A stretch of DNA of 64,000 nt, taken from IDS-8 sp035304345 (GTDB lineage: Bacteria > Pseudomonadota > Gammaproteobacteria > Steroidobacterales > Woeseiaceae). The stretch lies in contig DATGQE010000039.1 of NCBI GenBank assembly GCA_035304345.1, forward strand, positions 57,624 to 121,623, in the 5' to 3' direction. The stretch's first letter is position 1. Each line of letters begins with the position of its first letter. Positions 26,019 through 36,729 of the stretch are shown piece by piece. The notes below the pieces were generated by a model. That model was not told where the DNA came from and did not search any database. It was given only the letters and a program-made list of their open reading frames with translations. The position numbers and the translations under genes were made by a program.

Positions 26019-26537
26019 TCACTTTTTCTTCGGCGCCATCACCATGACCATCTGCCGCCCTTCCATCTGCGGCATCTGCTCGACTACGCCGACTTCGTTC
26101 AGGTCTTCCCTGACCCGTGCCAGGAGCCTGGCGCCGATTTCCTGGTGCGCCATCTCCCGGCCCCTGAACCTGAGCGTGACCTTCGTCTTGTCGCCGCTCT
26201 CGAGGAATTCCATGAGCTTCCGCAGCTTGATCCGGTAATCGCCCTCGTCCGTGCCCGGGCGAAACTTGATTTCCTTGACGTGTACCTGCTTCTGCTTGCG
26301 GCGCGCCGACTGCGCCTTCTTGTTCAGCTCGAACAGGTACTTGCCGAAATCCATCACCCGGCAAACCGGAGGGTCGGCCGTGGGCGAGACCTCGACGAGG
26401 TCGAGATCCGCGTCCCTTGCGATCTCAAGCGCCTCTTCCCGGGACATGACTCCGAGCTGTTTCCCGTCGGAGCCGATCACACGCACCCGCGGTGCTTCAA
26501 TCTCCTCGTTGCGCCTGATGCGCTTAGGGGCTGCGAT
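26019..26537 (-). CDS. infC: translation initiation factor IF-3 (AUC start codon)
   Basis: 172 residues: N-domain RIRRNEEIEAPRVRVIGSDG with DADLDLVEVSPTADPPVCRV, then a linker and C-domain (KEIKFRPGTDEGDYRIKLRK, GREMAHQEIGARLL, EGRQMVMVMAPKKK). There is no ATG, GTG or TTG at the correct place. A strong AAGGAGG stands 8 nt before an ATC codon at 26537, in frame and where IF-3 should begin. IF-3 genes commonly use AUU, AUC or AUA starts, which IF-3 itself rejects, giving autoregulation. thrS, the usual upstream neighbour, is absent; a promoter lies at 26691-26719. Confidence 0.93.
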   Translation of the reverse strand: MAAPKRIRRNEEIEAPRVRVIGSDGKQLGVMSREEALEIARDADLDLVEVSPTADPPVCRVMDFGKYLFELNKKAQSARRKQKQVHVKEIKFRPGTDEGDYRIKLRKLMEFLESGDKTKVTLRFRGREMAHQEIGARLLARVREDLNEVGVVEQMPQMEGRQMVMVMAPKKK

Positions 26538-26690
26538 ACGAAAACCCTCCTTACCTGAAAAAACGAAAAGCGGTTCGGGACCGGCGCGCACTGCCGCTCG
26601 GGCGCGCCGCTCCCGGCCAACCAGAAAACCGCTGTCCCCGCCCGCCCGCGGCCGGCGGCACTCGCCGGACCGAGGCTCACAAGGACGCGG

Positions 26691-26719
26691 ATTGTAAAAC
26701 CGGCCCGCAGCCGACACAA
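26691..26719 (-). promoter_or_regulatory. sigma70-type promoter for infC-rpmI-rplT
   Basis: Minus strand TTGTGT (26719-26714), 17-bp spacer, TACAAT (26696-26691). It predicts an infC leader of about 147 nt and sits between tRNA-Val and infC. Confidence 0.65.
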
Positions 26720-26788
26720 GACCAGGGGGGCCGGAAATAGCTGATTCCAAAAAGAACTTGAGTGCTGCCCTGCGGCGGCGGCCGGCCG

Positions 26789-26863
26789 TGGTGGGCGATG
26801 GTGGCTTCGAACCACCGACCTCCACGATGTCAACGTGGCGCTCTACCCCTGAGCTAATCGCCC
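26789..26863 (-). tRNA. tRNA-Val (anticodon GAC)
   Basis: Minus-strand cloverleaf: acceptor GGGCGAT/ATCGCCC, D arm GCTC/GAGC, anticodon stem CCACG/CGTGG with loop TTGACAT (anticodon GAC), T arm GGTGG/CCACC with TTCGAAG, discriminator A and encoded CCA. It lies between the hybrid kinase gene and infC on the same strand as infC. Confidence 0.96.
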
Positions 26864-26944
26864 GGCCGGCCGTCCCGGACGCCGCCGGGACCGCGGAAGG
26901 GCGCAGAAGATACTGGAGCCTCCCACGCTCTGCAACTCGCGCGG

Positions 26945-29197
26945 TCAGCCGGGCAGCGCGGCGAGGAGCTCCTCGACCACGCCGAGGTCCACCGGCTTCA
27001 CCAGGTGGTGGTCGAAACCCGCGGCGGCCGAGTCGCGGCGGTCGGTCTCCTGGCCCCACCCGGTCAGCGCCACCAGCAGCGGACGGGGCTCCGGGCGCCG
27101 CTCCCGGATCTGCCGCGCGACCTCGTGCCCGTCGAGGCCCGGCAGGCCGATGTCGAGCAGCACGGCGTCGGGTTCGAGCTCCGCTGCCGCGGCAATCGCC
27201 GCGTGGCCGTCGTACGCGGTGTGGACGTCGTGCCCGCGCAGGGAGAGGAGCTGCGCCAGGCTGTCGGCGGCATCCTGGTTGTCGTCCACGACGAGGATGC
27301 GCCGCGGCACGACGCCCGGCGCATGCCCCTCGGGCTTCGCGGAGGGGGCGGTGGCCGGCTCCGGGGCCAGCGGCAGGCGCACCGTGAACTCGCTGCCCCT
27401 TCCCGCTCCCTCGCTGTGCGCGCGCACCGTCCCGCCGTGCAGCGCGACGAGGTTCTTGACCAGCGTCAGCCCGATGCCCAGCCCCGCACCGGAGCGGGAC
27501 CGGGTGTCGTCGGCCTGCACGAACATGTCGAATAGGTGCGGCAGGTGCTCGGGCTGGATTCCCGAGCCGTTGTCCCGCACGCTGAAGACGGCCTCCTCAC
27601 CCTCGCAGCGGGCGCCGATCCAGATACAGCCCCCCGACGGCGTGAACTTGCAGGCATTGTGCAGCAGGTTCTGCAGCACCTGCGCCAGGCGTGTGCGGTC
27701 GCCGTGCACCCAGATCGGCCGGGAAGGCAACGACACCGTCAGGAGGTGTCCGCGCGCGTCGCAAACCGGCCGGACCGCCTCCACCGCGTCGTTCACGACG
27801 GATCCCACCTCCAGCGGCTCCTTGCGCAGCTCGACGATCCCGCGGCTCACCCGGCTGACGTCGAGGAGATCGTCGACCAGCCGGGTGATGTGCTCGACCT
27901 GGCGCTCCATCATCGCGAGGCATTCGGGCGCGGCTTCGCGGTTCGCGTTCTTGACCTTCATCAGCTCGAGGGCGTTGCGGAGCGGGGCGATGGGATTGCG
28001 CAACTCGTGCGCGAGCGTCGCCAGGAACTCGTCCTTCCGCCGGTTGGATTCCCGCAACGCCGCCTCCGCGGCCAGGCGCTCGATCAGGTCGGCCGCCTGG
28101 CGCGCGAGGACGTCGAACGCCCGGAACTCCCTTTCCGCGGGGGTGTGCGGCCTGCGCCAGTGCGTCGAGATCATGCCGATCATGGTTCCCGAGCGGGAGT
28201 ACAGCGGCGTCGACTGCATCGCCCGCATGCCGGCCTCGCGGTGAACCTCGAGCTCGGTGCTGCCGGCGACGAAGTCGCATTCCTCGAGATCGGGCACGAG
28301 GCATCGCCGGCCGGTCTTCAGCGCCATGCCGCAGCTCGAATGCGAGCTCGGCCGCACCCGTTGCCAGAAGCGGACGGACTCCGGCGGGAACCCGCGTTGC
28401 GCCAAAAGCCGCAGCTCGCCGGTCTCGGGCTCCAGCATCTGCATGCTCGCGAAGTCCGATTGCATGATCGCCACGGCCGTGTCGAGAATCCGCTCCGGCA
28501 GCGAATCGGCATCGTCCGCCTGGATCAGCCAGGTGCTGAGCGCCTGCAGGTGACGGGCGAGCTCCAGCTCGGCGGCCAGCGCCAGCCGGCTCGATGCCAG
28601 CGCCTCGTCGGACTCCTCGCGCGCCAGGATGATCGCGCACACCGAGCTCGCCATGTCCGCGAGCATCCTGTCCCAGATCTCCGGCTTGCGCGAGGCCTCG
28701 AGGCACAGGAAGACGCCGCCCTGCGGCCGTGCACCGCGCTCCCGCACCGGCGCCACGTGCAGGGCGTTGATGGAATGCGCCCGGAACAGCGCCTTCCAGG
28801 GCCCGGGCCAGTGGGCATCAGCCGCGACGTCCCGGAAGGCCCGTGGCGTCGTGACCACGGCGGGGGCGCAGAGGCTCGCCGGGTCCCCGCTCTCGGGCAA
28901 TGCCCGCAGGGCCTCGGCAAACCTGGTGAGGCGCGAGGCGACGATGCGGCTGAAATGCCGTCCGTCGCTGCCGACCAGGACGATGCAGACCCGCACCGAG
29001 GGATCGACACGCTCGATCGCCAGACACAGCTCCTCGAGGCAGCGCAGAGGCCGCTCCCCCCGGGCCACGAGCTCGAGCACGTGCCGGTGCTCCCGCAACA
29101 GCAGACTCTGTACCGTTTCCGCGGCCTCGCGCGGCGGCTCCGCGGCCCGCAATGTAGAGGAAACCTGCTCGTTCACACCGATCGGATTTACAGACAC
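26945..29197 (-). CDS. soluble hybrid sensor histidine kinase with GAF domains and a C-terminal receiver
   Basis: About 750 residues. After a poorly defined N-terminal GAF-like region (about 40-230) comes a clear GAF domain (about 240-400; DSLPERILDTAVAIMQSDFA, STPLYSRSGTMIGMISTHW), a short coiled coil, HisKA with the phospho-histidine in FLATLAHELRNPIAPLRN, an HATPase (LLHNACKFTPSGG, FSVRDNGSGIQPEHL, GAGLGIGLTLVKNL) and a receiver domain (RRILVVDDNQDAADS, phospho-Asp in AVLLDIGLPGLDG). No membrane helix, so the signal is probably cytoplasmic. I chose GTG 29197 because AGGA stands 8 nt upstream; an ATG at 29317 lacks a ribosome binding site. No separate output regulator is adjacent. Confidence 0.85.
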   Translation of the reverse strand: MSVNPIGVNEQVSSTLRAAEPPREAAETVQSLLLREHRHVLELVARGERPLRCLEELCLAIERVDPSVRVCIVLVGSDGRHFSRIVASRLTRFAEALRALPESGDPASLCAPAVVTTPRAFRDVAADAHWPGPWKALFRAHSINALHVAPVRERGARPQGGVFLCLEASRKPEIWDRMLADMASSVCAIILAREESDEALASSRLALAAELELARHLQALSTWLIQADDADSLPERILDTAVAIMQSDFASMQMLEPETGELRLLAQRGFPPESVRFWQRVRPSSHSSCGMALKTGRRCLVPDLEECDFVAGSTELEVHREAGMRAMQSTPLYSRSGTMIGMISTHWRRPHTPAEREFRAFDVLARQAADLIERLAAEAALRESNRRKDEFLATLAHELRNPIAPLRNALELMKVKNANREAAPECLAMMERQVEHITRLVDDLLDVSRVSRGIVELRKEPLEVGSVVNDAVEAVRPVCDARGHLLTVSLPSRPIWVHGDRTRLAQVLQNLLHNACKFTPSGGCIWIGARCEGEEAVFSVRDNGSGIQPEHLPHLFDMFVQADDTRSRSGAGLGIGLTLVKNLVALHGGTVRAHSEGAGRGSEFTVRLPLAPEPATAPSAKPEGHAPGVVPRRILVVDDNQDAADSLAQLLSLRGHDVHTAYDGHAAIAAAAELEPDAVLLDIGLPGLDGHEVARQIRERRPEPRPLLVALTGWGQETDRRDSAAAGFDHHLVKPVDLGVVEELLAALPG

Positions 29198-29446
29198 GGG
29201 ATGTTTCCTGAAGCCGAAGGCTTCCAGCTCGCCGGGGTGAGCCCCCGGGGGGGACAAGGTGTAGGGGATCGCAGACGATCCGTTGCAGAGATTACCCGCG
29301 CCGATCGCGATCGGCAAACGTGATCGGAAGAAGCGGCGCCCCTGCGGGCGGTGACGGTTCCCCGGCGGGCAAAGCGTCCCGGCGGCCGCGTGCGGCGGCG
29401 GGCCTGTCGCCCGCCCGCATGCCGATCGTCGCCCGGCCGCCGGCGA

Positions 29447-31519
<2,073 letters not shown>

Positions 31520-31545
31520 GGACAGCGGTCTTTGGGAGAGAACCC

Positions 31546-32727
31546 GTGAGTCTATCAGTTTCGGAGCGCATGGCGCGGGTGCGGCCGTCGCCGACCAGCG
31601 CCGTCGTCACGCTCGCTGCCGAGCTCAAGGCACAGGGCCGTGACATCATCAGCCTCGGCGCGGGCGAGCCGGATTTCCCGACCCCGCCGCACGTCTGCGA
31701 GGCGGCGATCCAGGCGATCCGGGCCGGTGAGACCCGCTACACGCCGGTCGCGGGCACCCGCGCCCTCAAGGAGGCGATCTGCCGCAAGTTCGAGCGGGAG
31801 AACGGCCTCACCTACGGCCTGGACCAGGTGCTCGTCTCCGTGGGGGCGAAGCACACGTTGTTCAATGCCTGCCAGGCGCTGCTCGATCCCGGGGACGAGG
31901 CGGTCGTGCCCTCACCGTACTGGGTGTCCTACCCGGACATGGTGCGGGTCGCCGGTGCCGAGCCGGTCATTATCGACACGGGAATCGACACCGGGTTCAA
32001 GATTTCGCCCGCCGCGCTCGATGCCGCCCTCACCGACCGCACCCGCGTCCTGTTCCTGAACAGCCCTTCGAACCCCACCGGCGCGTGCTACACGCGCGCC
32101 GAGCTCGCGGCGCTCGGCGAGGTGCTGCTCGAGCACCCGGACGTGGTGGTCCTCGCCGACGACATCTACGAGCACATCTACTGGGGCAGTGAGCCGTTCA
32201 CCACGCTGGCCCGGGCGGTGCCGGCCCTGTACGAGCGGACGCTGACGGTGAACGGGGTATCCAAGGCCTACGCCATGACGGGCTGGCGGATCGGCTACGC
32301 CGGCGGACCGAGGAAGCTGATCACGGCGATGACCACGATCCAGAGCCAGACGACCTCGAACCCCTGCAGCATCTCCCAGGCGGCCGCGATCGCGGCCCTG
32401 GACGGGGACCAGGCCTGCGTGCGCGAAATGGCCGCGGCGTACCGCGCCCGGCACGATTACGTGGTGGAGGCGCTGAACGCCCTCCCCGGGTTCGAGTGCC
32501 GGCAGAGCGCGGGCGCGTTCTACGCGTTCCCGCGGGTGGAAGGCGCGATCGAGGCGCTGGGACTCCCGGACGACACTGCGCTCGTGGCGCATTTCCTCAA
32601 GGAGGCCGATGTCGCGATGGTGCCGGGCAGCGCCTTCGGGGCCCCGGGCTACGTGCGCATCTCCTTCGCGTGCTCGATGGACGAATTGCGTGAAGCCGTT
32701 CGCCGCATCGGCAACGCTTTGATGTAG
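31546..32727 (+). CDS. aspartate aminotransferase-type PLP enzyme
   Basis: 393 residues of the class I aminotransferase family, subgroup I-gamma/1b (often annotated aatA/aspC). IISLGAGEPDFPTPPHV, FLNSPSNPTGACYT, VVLADDIYEHIYWG and the PLP lysine in NGVSKAYAMTGWRIGYAGGP are all present; RISFACSMDELREA near the end contains the carboxylate-binding Arg. Such enzymes transaminate aspartate and in some bacteria prephenate; no dedicated arogenate pathway gene is nearby. I chose GTG 31546 with GGGAG 8 nt upstream; the longer frame to 31501 overlaps uvrB. Confidence 0.9.
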   Translation: MSLSVSERMARVRPSPTSAVVTLAAELKAQGRDIISLGAGEPDFPTPPHVCEAAIQAIRAGETRYTPVAGTRALKEAICRKFERENGLTYGLDQVLVSVGAKHTLFNACQALLDPGDEAVVPSPYWVSYPDMVRVAGAEPVIIDTGIDTGFKISPAALDAALTDRTRVLFLNSPSNPTGACYTRAELAALGEVLLEHPDVVVLADDIYEHIYWGSEPFTTLARAVPALYERTLTVNGVSKAYAMTGWRIGYAGGPRKLITAMTTIQSQTTSNPCSISQAAAIAALDGDQACVREMAAAYRARHDYVVEALNALPGFECRQSAGAFYAFPRVEGAIEALGLPDDTALVAHFLKEADVAMVPGSAFGAPGYVRISFACSMDELREAVRRIGNALM

Positions 32728-32764
32728 AATGGAAACCCGTGAGCGCCAGGCGAGGCGGGCTGCC

Positions 32765-32793
32765 TTGACTTGGGCGGGCCGCTGGCACAGAAT
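32765..32793 (+). promoter_or_regulatory. promoter for tRNA-Asn
   Basis: TTGACT (32765-32770), a 17-bp spacer and CAGAAT (32788-32793), ending 35 bp before the tRNA 5' end. Confidence 0.65.
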
Positions 32794-32828
32794 CGCGCCC
32801 CTTGCTCGCGGCCGTCTTTCCGCACGGT

Positions 32829-32904
32829 TCCCCGGTAGCTCAGTTGGTAGAGCGACGGACTGTTAATCCGTTGGTCGCTGGTTCGAGTCCGGCCCGGGGA
32901 GCCA
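32829..32904 (+). tRNA. tRNA-Asn (anticodon GTT)
   Basis: Cloverleaf with acceptor TCCCCGG/CCGGGGA, D arm GCTC/GAGC, anticodon stem CGGA/TCCG around CTGTTAA (anticodon GTT), T arm with GTTCGAGTC, discriminator G and encoded CCA. It stands alone after the aminotransferase gene with its own promoter. Confidence 0.96.
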
Positions 32905-33008
32905 ACTCTCACCGGTCCATTCCGTTCATCCGCACGCGTCGGGACACGAGTGCCGTGACGGCGCGCGCGTGAGCGGCCTCGCGGGCGTCGTCCCGCATCC
33001 GGGCGGCT

Positions 33009-33341
33009 TCACCCGATGCCCGGCTCGCCCGCGGCATGCGGCACGCCGACCACTCTCTGCACGGGCACGACGAACGCGAGCCCGTGACCCGGTTCGTTGA
33101 GCTTCGCCGCCTCGACGATCGCATCGAGTATCGCGTCGTTCTGGTCGGCGTAGGTGACCGTCAGCACGATCTCCTTCTCGGGCTCGATGGGAATCCCGAA
33201 GATCGTCTGCTGCTCGTTCACCCCGGTGCCACGGCCGGTCATCACGGTCCCGCCGTGCGCGCCGGCCCTCACCGACGCGTCCAGCACCGTGTTGCCCCAG
33301 CCTTTACGCACTATGCTCACGATGAGCGATGTACTCGGCAT
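33009..33341 (-). CDS. PII-family signalling protein, DUF1538-associated type
   Basis: 110 residues with the PII ferredoxin-like fold: SLIVSIVRKGWGNTVLDASV, a short loop region AHGGTVMTGRGTGVNEQQ, EKEIVLTVTYADQNDAILDA, and GLAFVVPVQRVVGV at the C-terminus. It lacks the T-loop tyrosine uridylylated in GlnB, and the T-loop is short, so this is not classical nitrogen control. It overlaps the 3' end of a DUF1538 gene by 38 bp and is the last of three overlapping genes; PII-like proteins of this kind usually bind and gate the transporter encoded beside them. The bound nucleotide is unknown. Confidence 0.8.
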   Translation of the reverse strand: MPSTSLIVSIVRKGWGNTVLDASVRAGAHGGTVMTGRGTGVNEQQTIFGIPIEPEKEIVLTVTYADQNDAILDAIVEAAKLNEPGHGLAFVVPVQRVVGVPHAAGEPGIG

Positions 33342-34077
33342 CCTCCTTACTCCTCTTGGTACGCGTCTTGCGCCGCACGAGCGAACCGAGTGCCACCAGG
33401 GACATTATCGGCGCCAGCGCGATCAATGCCACCAGCCCGAGACCGTACAGCAACGGGTCGCGGTCGCCGGTGGCAGCGGCCAGGCCCAGCGCAAGGGCCA
33501 GCAGAAACGTGTTCGCCATCGGTCCAGTCGTCACGCCGCCGGCGTCGATGGCGATAGACACGAAGTCCTTGTCGCACAGCCAGAACAGCACGATCACGAT
33601 CGAGTAGCCGGGCACCAGCAGCCAGGTGAGCGGGATCTCGTAGGCGATGCGCAGCAGCCCGAGGCCGACCCAGACGGCGACGCCGATGCAGATCGTGTAG
33701 ATCACGAGCCTCGGCGGGATCGCACCGTTGGACGCGGTGTCCACCTCGTCTGCCAGGATGCGCACGGCCGGCTCGCTGAAGGCCGTCACGAAACCCAGCA
33801 CCGCCCCGAAAATGCCGAGCAGCCATTGCGCGGGCATCGTGGCCAGTGCCTCGCCGATCAGGCGGCCGAACGGCAGGAACCCGATGCCGACGCCGAGCAG
33901 GAACAGGAACAGGCCCGCCGCCGCCGCCGCCGTGCCGACCAGGATGCGCCTCACGTCCGACCGCGGCAGGTCGAGCAGGAAAACCTGGAACACGAGGAAC
34001 AGCACGACGAGCGGCCCCACCGCGGCGAACACGCCGCGTGCCGTCGTGAGAAGGGTATCGACGATCTCGCTCGTCAT
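33304..34077 (-). CDS. DUF1538 integral membrane protein, second of a pair
   Basis: 257 residues with about seven hydrophobic segments. FVTAFSEPAVRILADEVDTA and IDAGGVTTGPMANTFLLALA match corresponding segments of the upstream partner (FATTVAEPDVLVLAQQVDVA, YDAGSVTTGVLTTPVVISLA), so the two subunits are paralogous halves. The shared EP and DAG-VTTG motifs inside membrane segments look like a transport site, but substrate is unknown. ATG 34077 overlaps the partner's stop (ATGA). The charged C-terminus (RRKTRTKRSKEDAEYIAHRE) is cytoplasmic and overlaps the PII-like gene. Confidence 0.82.
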   Translation of the reverse strand: MTSEIVDTLLTTARGVFAAVGPLVVLFLVFQVFLLDLPRSDVRRILVGTAAAAAGLFLFLLGVGIGFLPFGRLIGEALATMPAQWLLGIFGAVLGFVTAFSEPAVRILADEVDTASNGAIPPRLVIYTICIGVAVWVGLGLLRIAYEIPLTWLLVPGYSIVIVLFWLCDKDFVSIAIDAGGVTTGPMANTFLLALALGLAAATGDRDPLLYGLGLVALIALAPIMSLVALGSLVRRKTRTKRSKEDAEYIAHREHSA

Positions 34078-34778
34078 CCGGCAACGATGCCCATGATGAG
34101 CACCGCGATGATGGGGCCGATCGATCCGAAGCCGAGCAGGCCGAAGCCGTCCGACACCGCAGAGCGGCCGGCGAGCACCGCGCTCAGGCCGAGCGCGAGC
34201 GAGATCACCACCGGGGTGGTCAGGACGCCGGTCGTCACGCTGCCCGCGTCGTACGCCATCGGCACGAACTCGGGCGGCGCGAAGAAGCTGAGCGCGAGCG
34301 CGGTGCCGAACGCGAGAGTCAGCAGCAGTTTCATCGACACTCCCCAGATGATCCGCGCCATCGCGAGCGCGGCGAACACGCCGACGCCGAGGGCGATCAC
34401 GTACAGCACGGATCGCTCGGATATCGCGCCGTCGGAAGCCACGTCCACCTGCTGGGCGAGAACGAGCACGTCGGGCTCCGCGACGGTGGTCGCAAAGCCG
34501 AGCGAGAACGACACGGCCACGATGAGCATGAGCGAGCCTTTGCGGGGCAACTCCGCCCCGATGAACCGGCCCATCGGCAGGATGCCGATCTCGACGCCGA
34601 TGAAGATCAGCACCATGCCGACGATCGCGAGCAGCGAGCCGACCACGAACTGGACGAACACCGCGCTCGGTGCGTGAACTAGGCCGAGCTGCAACGCCAC
34701 GACGATGCCGACGAGCGGCAGCATCGCGCGCAGGACCTCGGCAACTTTCTCTTTGAGCAAGGGGACGACGTCGGCCAT
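34074..34778 (-). CDS. DUF1538 integral membrane protein, first of a pair
   Basis: 234 residues, about six membrane segments, with MADVVPLLKEKVAEVLRAML as an amphipathic N-terminus. It carries FATTVAEPDVLVLAQQVD and YDAGSVTTGVLTTP, repeated in the downstream partner. Function is not established in the literature known to me; coupling to a PII-like protein suggests a regulated transporter. It starts a three-gene leftward operon (DUF1538-DUF1538-PII), divergent from the Na+/H+ antiporter after a 212-bp gap. Confidence 0.82.
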   Translation of the reverse strand: MADVVPLLKEKVAEVLRAMLPLVGIVVALQLGLVHAPSAVFVQFVVGSLLAIVGMVLIFIGVEIGILPMGRFIGAELPRKGSLMLIVAVSFSLGFATTVAEPDVLVLAQQVDVASDGAISERSVLYVIALGVGVFAALAMARIIWGVSMKLLLTLAFGTALALSFFAPPEFVPMAYDAGSVTTGVLTTPVVISLALGLSAVLAGRSAVSDGFGLLGFGSIGPIIAVLIMGIVAG

Positions 34779-34990
34779 GCACCCGCTCCTGCCGGAAAAA
34801 GGCCTATCTTAGCGGCCACTCGTGGCGGCGCGGCGAAAAATTCCGGCGCTCCCTCTGGTGCGAGCCGCGCCGTGTCGGCGAAAATGCGCCGGGGGCCTCC
34901 TCCTCGTCCGGCAGGGATCGCCCTGGCGGCCGTCCAGGCCCGGAACCGCGCCGCTCGAAGAACGCGGCTCGCCAACCCGCCAGGAGCCAG

Positions 34991-36664
34991 ATGGAAACAT
35001 TCGGCATCGTGCTGTCGATGCTTGCGGCCGTCGTGCTGAGCGGCATCGTCGTGCGTGCCCTGCCGCTCGGCATACCCACGCCGCTGGTGCAGATCGCGCT
35101 CGGCGCGGTCATCGCCGCAGCGTCGGATTACGAGGTACGGCTCGACCCTCAGCTCTTCTTCCTGCTGTTCCTGCCCCCGCTGTTGTTTCTCGACGGCTGG
35201 CGCATTCCCAAGGAAGGTTTGCTGCGGGACAAGGGCCTGATCCTCGAGCTGTCGCTTGGCCTCGTGTTCCTCACCGTGCTCGGCATGGGCTACTTCATCC
35301 ACTGGATGATCCCCGCCATGCCGCTCGCAGCGGCGTTCGCGCTGGCGGCGATCGTCACCCCGACGGACCCGGTCGCCGTATCGGCGATCACCTCGCGCGT
35401 GCCGATGCCGAAACGCGTACAGCACGTGCTGGAGGGCGAGTCGCTGCTGAACGACGCCTCCGGCCTCGTCTGCTTCCGGTTCGCCGTCGCCGCCGCCCTC
35501 ACCGGCACGTTCTCGCTGACCGGCGCCGCCCTCACCTTCGCGCAGCTTGCCGTCGTCGGGATCGCCGTCGGCGTCGGCCTGACCTACGGCGTGATGCGGC
35601 TGAAGGCCTGGATCTGCCGCCAGCTCGGCGAGGAGTCGGGCTCGCACGTGCTGGTCAGCCTGCTGATCCCGTTCGGGGCCTACGAAGCCGCCGAGCACCT
35701 CGGCGGCTCCGGCATCCTGGCCGCCGTCGCGGCGGGCATCACGATGAGCTACATGGAACTCTCGGGGCGCGCGGCGGCGGCGACCCGCGTGCAGCGTACC
35801 GCCGTCTGGGACACCCTGCAGTTCGCGCTGAACGGCGTGGTGTTCGTGCTGCTCGGCGAGCAGCTTCCGGCCATCTTCGCGGGCGCCATGGACGTCGTGC
35901 GCGAATCCAACCACGAGAACCCGTGGTGGCTCGCGGTTTACGTGCTCGCGATCAACTTCGGGCTCGCGGTGTTGCGTTTCGCGTGGGTGTGGGTGTCCGG
36001 CCATTTCGCGCTGTGGCTCGCGCGGCGGCGCGACCGCCCGGCGGGACCGAAGCCCTCGCTGCGCCTCGTGGCCGTGATGTCCGTCGCGGGCGTGCGCGGT
36101 GCGATCACGCTTGCCGGCGTGCTGACGCTGCCGCTCGCCCTCGGCGACGGCACGCCGTTTCCCGCGCGCGATCTCACGATCTTCCTCGCGGCCGGTGTGA
36201 TCATCCTGTCGCTGACCGCCTCCAGCGTGCTGCTGCCGACGCTCCTGCGCGGGCTCGTGGCGCCGCCGGAGCTCGCGGAGGAGACGGAAGCCGACCTGGC
36301 CCGGCTGGCGGCGGCCGAAGCGGCGATCCCGGCCGTCGAGACCGCGCTGCACGACATGGCCCAGGGCCAGACCGACGCGGCCTTGTACGCCGAAGCCGGC
36401 GCGCGCGTCATGGACCTTTATCGACGGCGGCTGGAGGGCCACAACGGGGGCCAGGATCCGGCCCGCCTGCGCCAGGCCGATCACATCGAAGCCTGCCTGC
36501 GGCTCGTCGCCTTGCGCGCGGAACGCGACGCGGTGTTCGCGCTCGCGCGGGCCCATCGGATCTCCGATTACACGGCGCGCCGGCTGGTGCGTGACATCGA
36601 CCTGCAGGAAGAGCGGCTGCAGGGCCTGGAGCTCGCCTCGCGCGGGGTGTCACGCCCCGGCTGA
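34991..36664 (+). CDS. Na+/H+ antiporter, CPA1 family
   Basis: 557 residues: about 12 membrane helices to residue 420, then a soluble C-terminal helical domain of about 130 residues. AAIVTPTDPVAVSAITSRV and EGESLLNDASGLVCFRFAVA are the CPA1 ion-site signatures (TDP and ND), and VMSVAGVRGAITLAGVLTLP is the conserved late helix. Exchanges Na+ (or K+) for H+ across the inner membrane. Similar to YjcE/NhaP-type proteins; I cannot name the exact subtype. ATG 34991 has AGGAG nearby upstream (gccAGGAGccag). Confidence 0.9.
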   Translation: METFGIVLSMLAAVVLSGIVVRALPLGIPTPLVQIALGAVIAAASDYEVRLDPQLFFLLFLPPLLFLDGWRIPKEGLLRDKGLILELSLGLVFLTVLGMGYFIHWMIPAMPLAAAFALAAIVTPTDPVAVSAITSRVPMPKRVQHVLEGESLLNDASGLVCFRFAVAAALTGTFSLTGAALTFAQLAVVGIAVGVGLTYGVMRLKAWICRQLGEESGSHVLVSLLIPFGAYEAAEHLGGSGILAAVAAGITMSYMELSGRAAAATRVQRTAVWDTLQFALNGVVFVLLGEQLPAIFAGAMDVVRESNHENPWWLAVYVLAINFGLAVLRFAWVWVSGHFALWLARRRDRPAGPKPSLRLVAVMSVAGVRGAITLAGVLTLPLALGDGTPFPARDLTIFLAAGVIILSLTASSVLLPTLLRGLVAPPELAEETEADLARLAAAEAAIPAVETALHDMAQGQTDAALYAEAGARVMDLYRRRLEGHNGGQDPARLRQADHIEACLRLVALRAERDAVFALARAHRISDYTARRLVRDIDLQEERLQGLELASRGVSRPG

Positions 36665-36729
36665 AGCGATGCCCGGCTCACCGGGCCGCCGCCACCGGCA
36701 GGCCCGCGAGGGTGCCGGGCCGCACGCTT

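Noticed and set aside
26538..27059. N-terminal extension of infC up to 27059
   Set aside because: It would run through tRNA-Val and has no ribosome binding site; the AUC at 26537 has a perfectly placed AAGGAGG.
29198..29317. 40-residue extension of the histidine kinase to an ATG at 29317
   Set aside because: No ribosome binding site there, whereas the GTG at 29197 has AGGA at the right distance.
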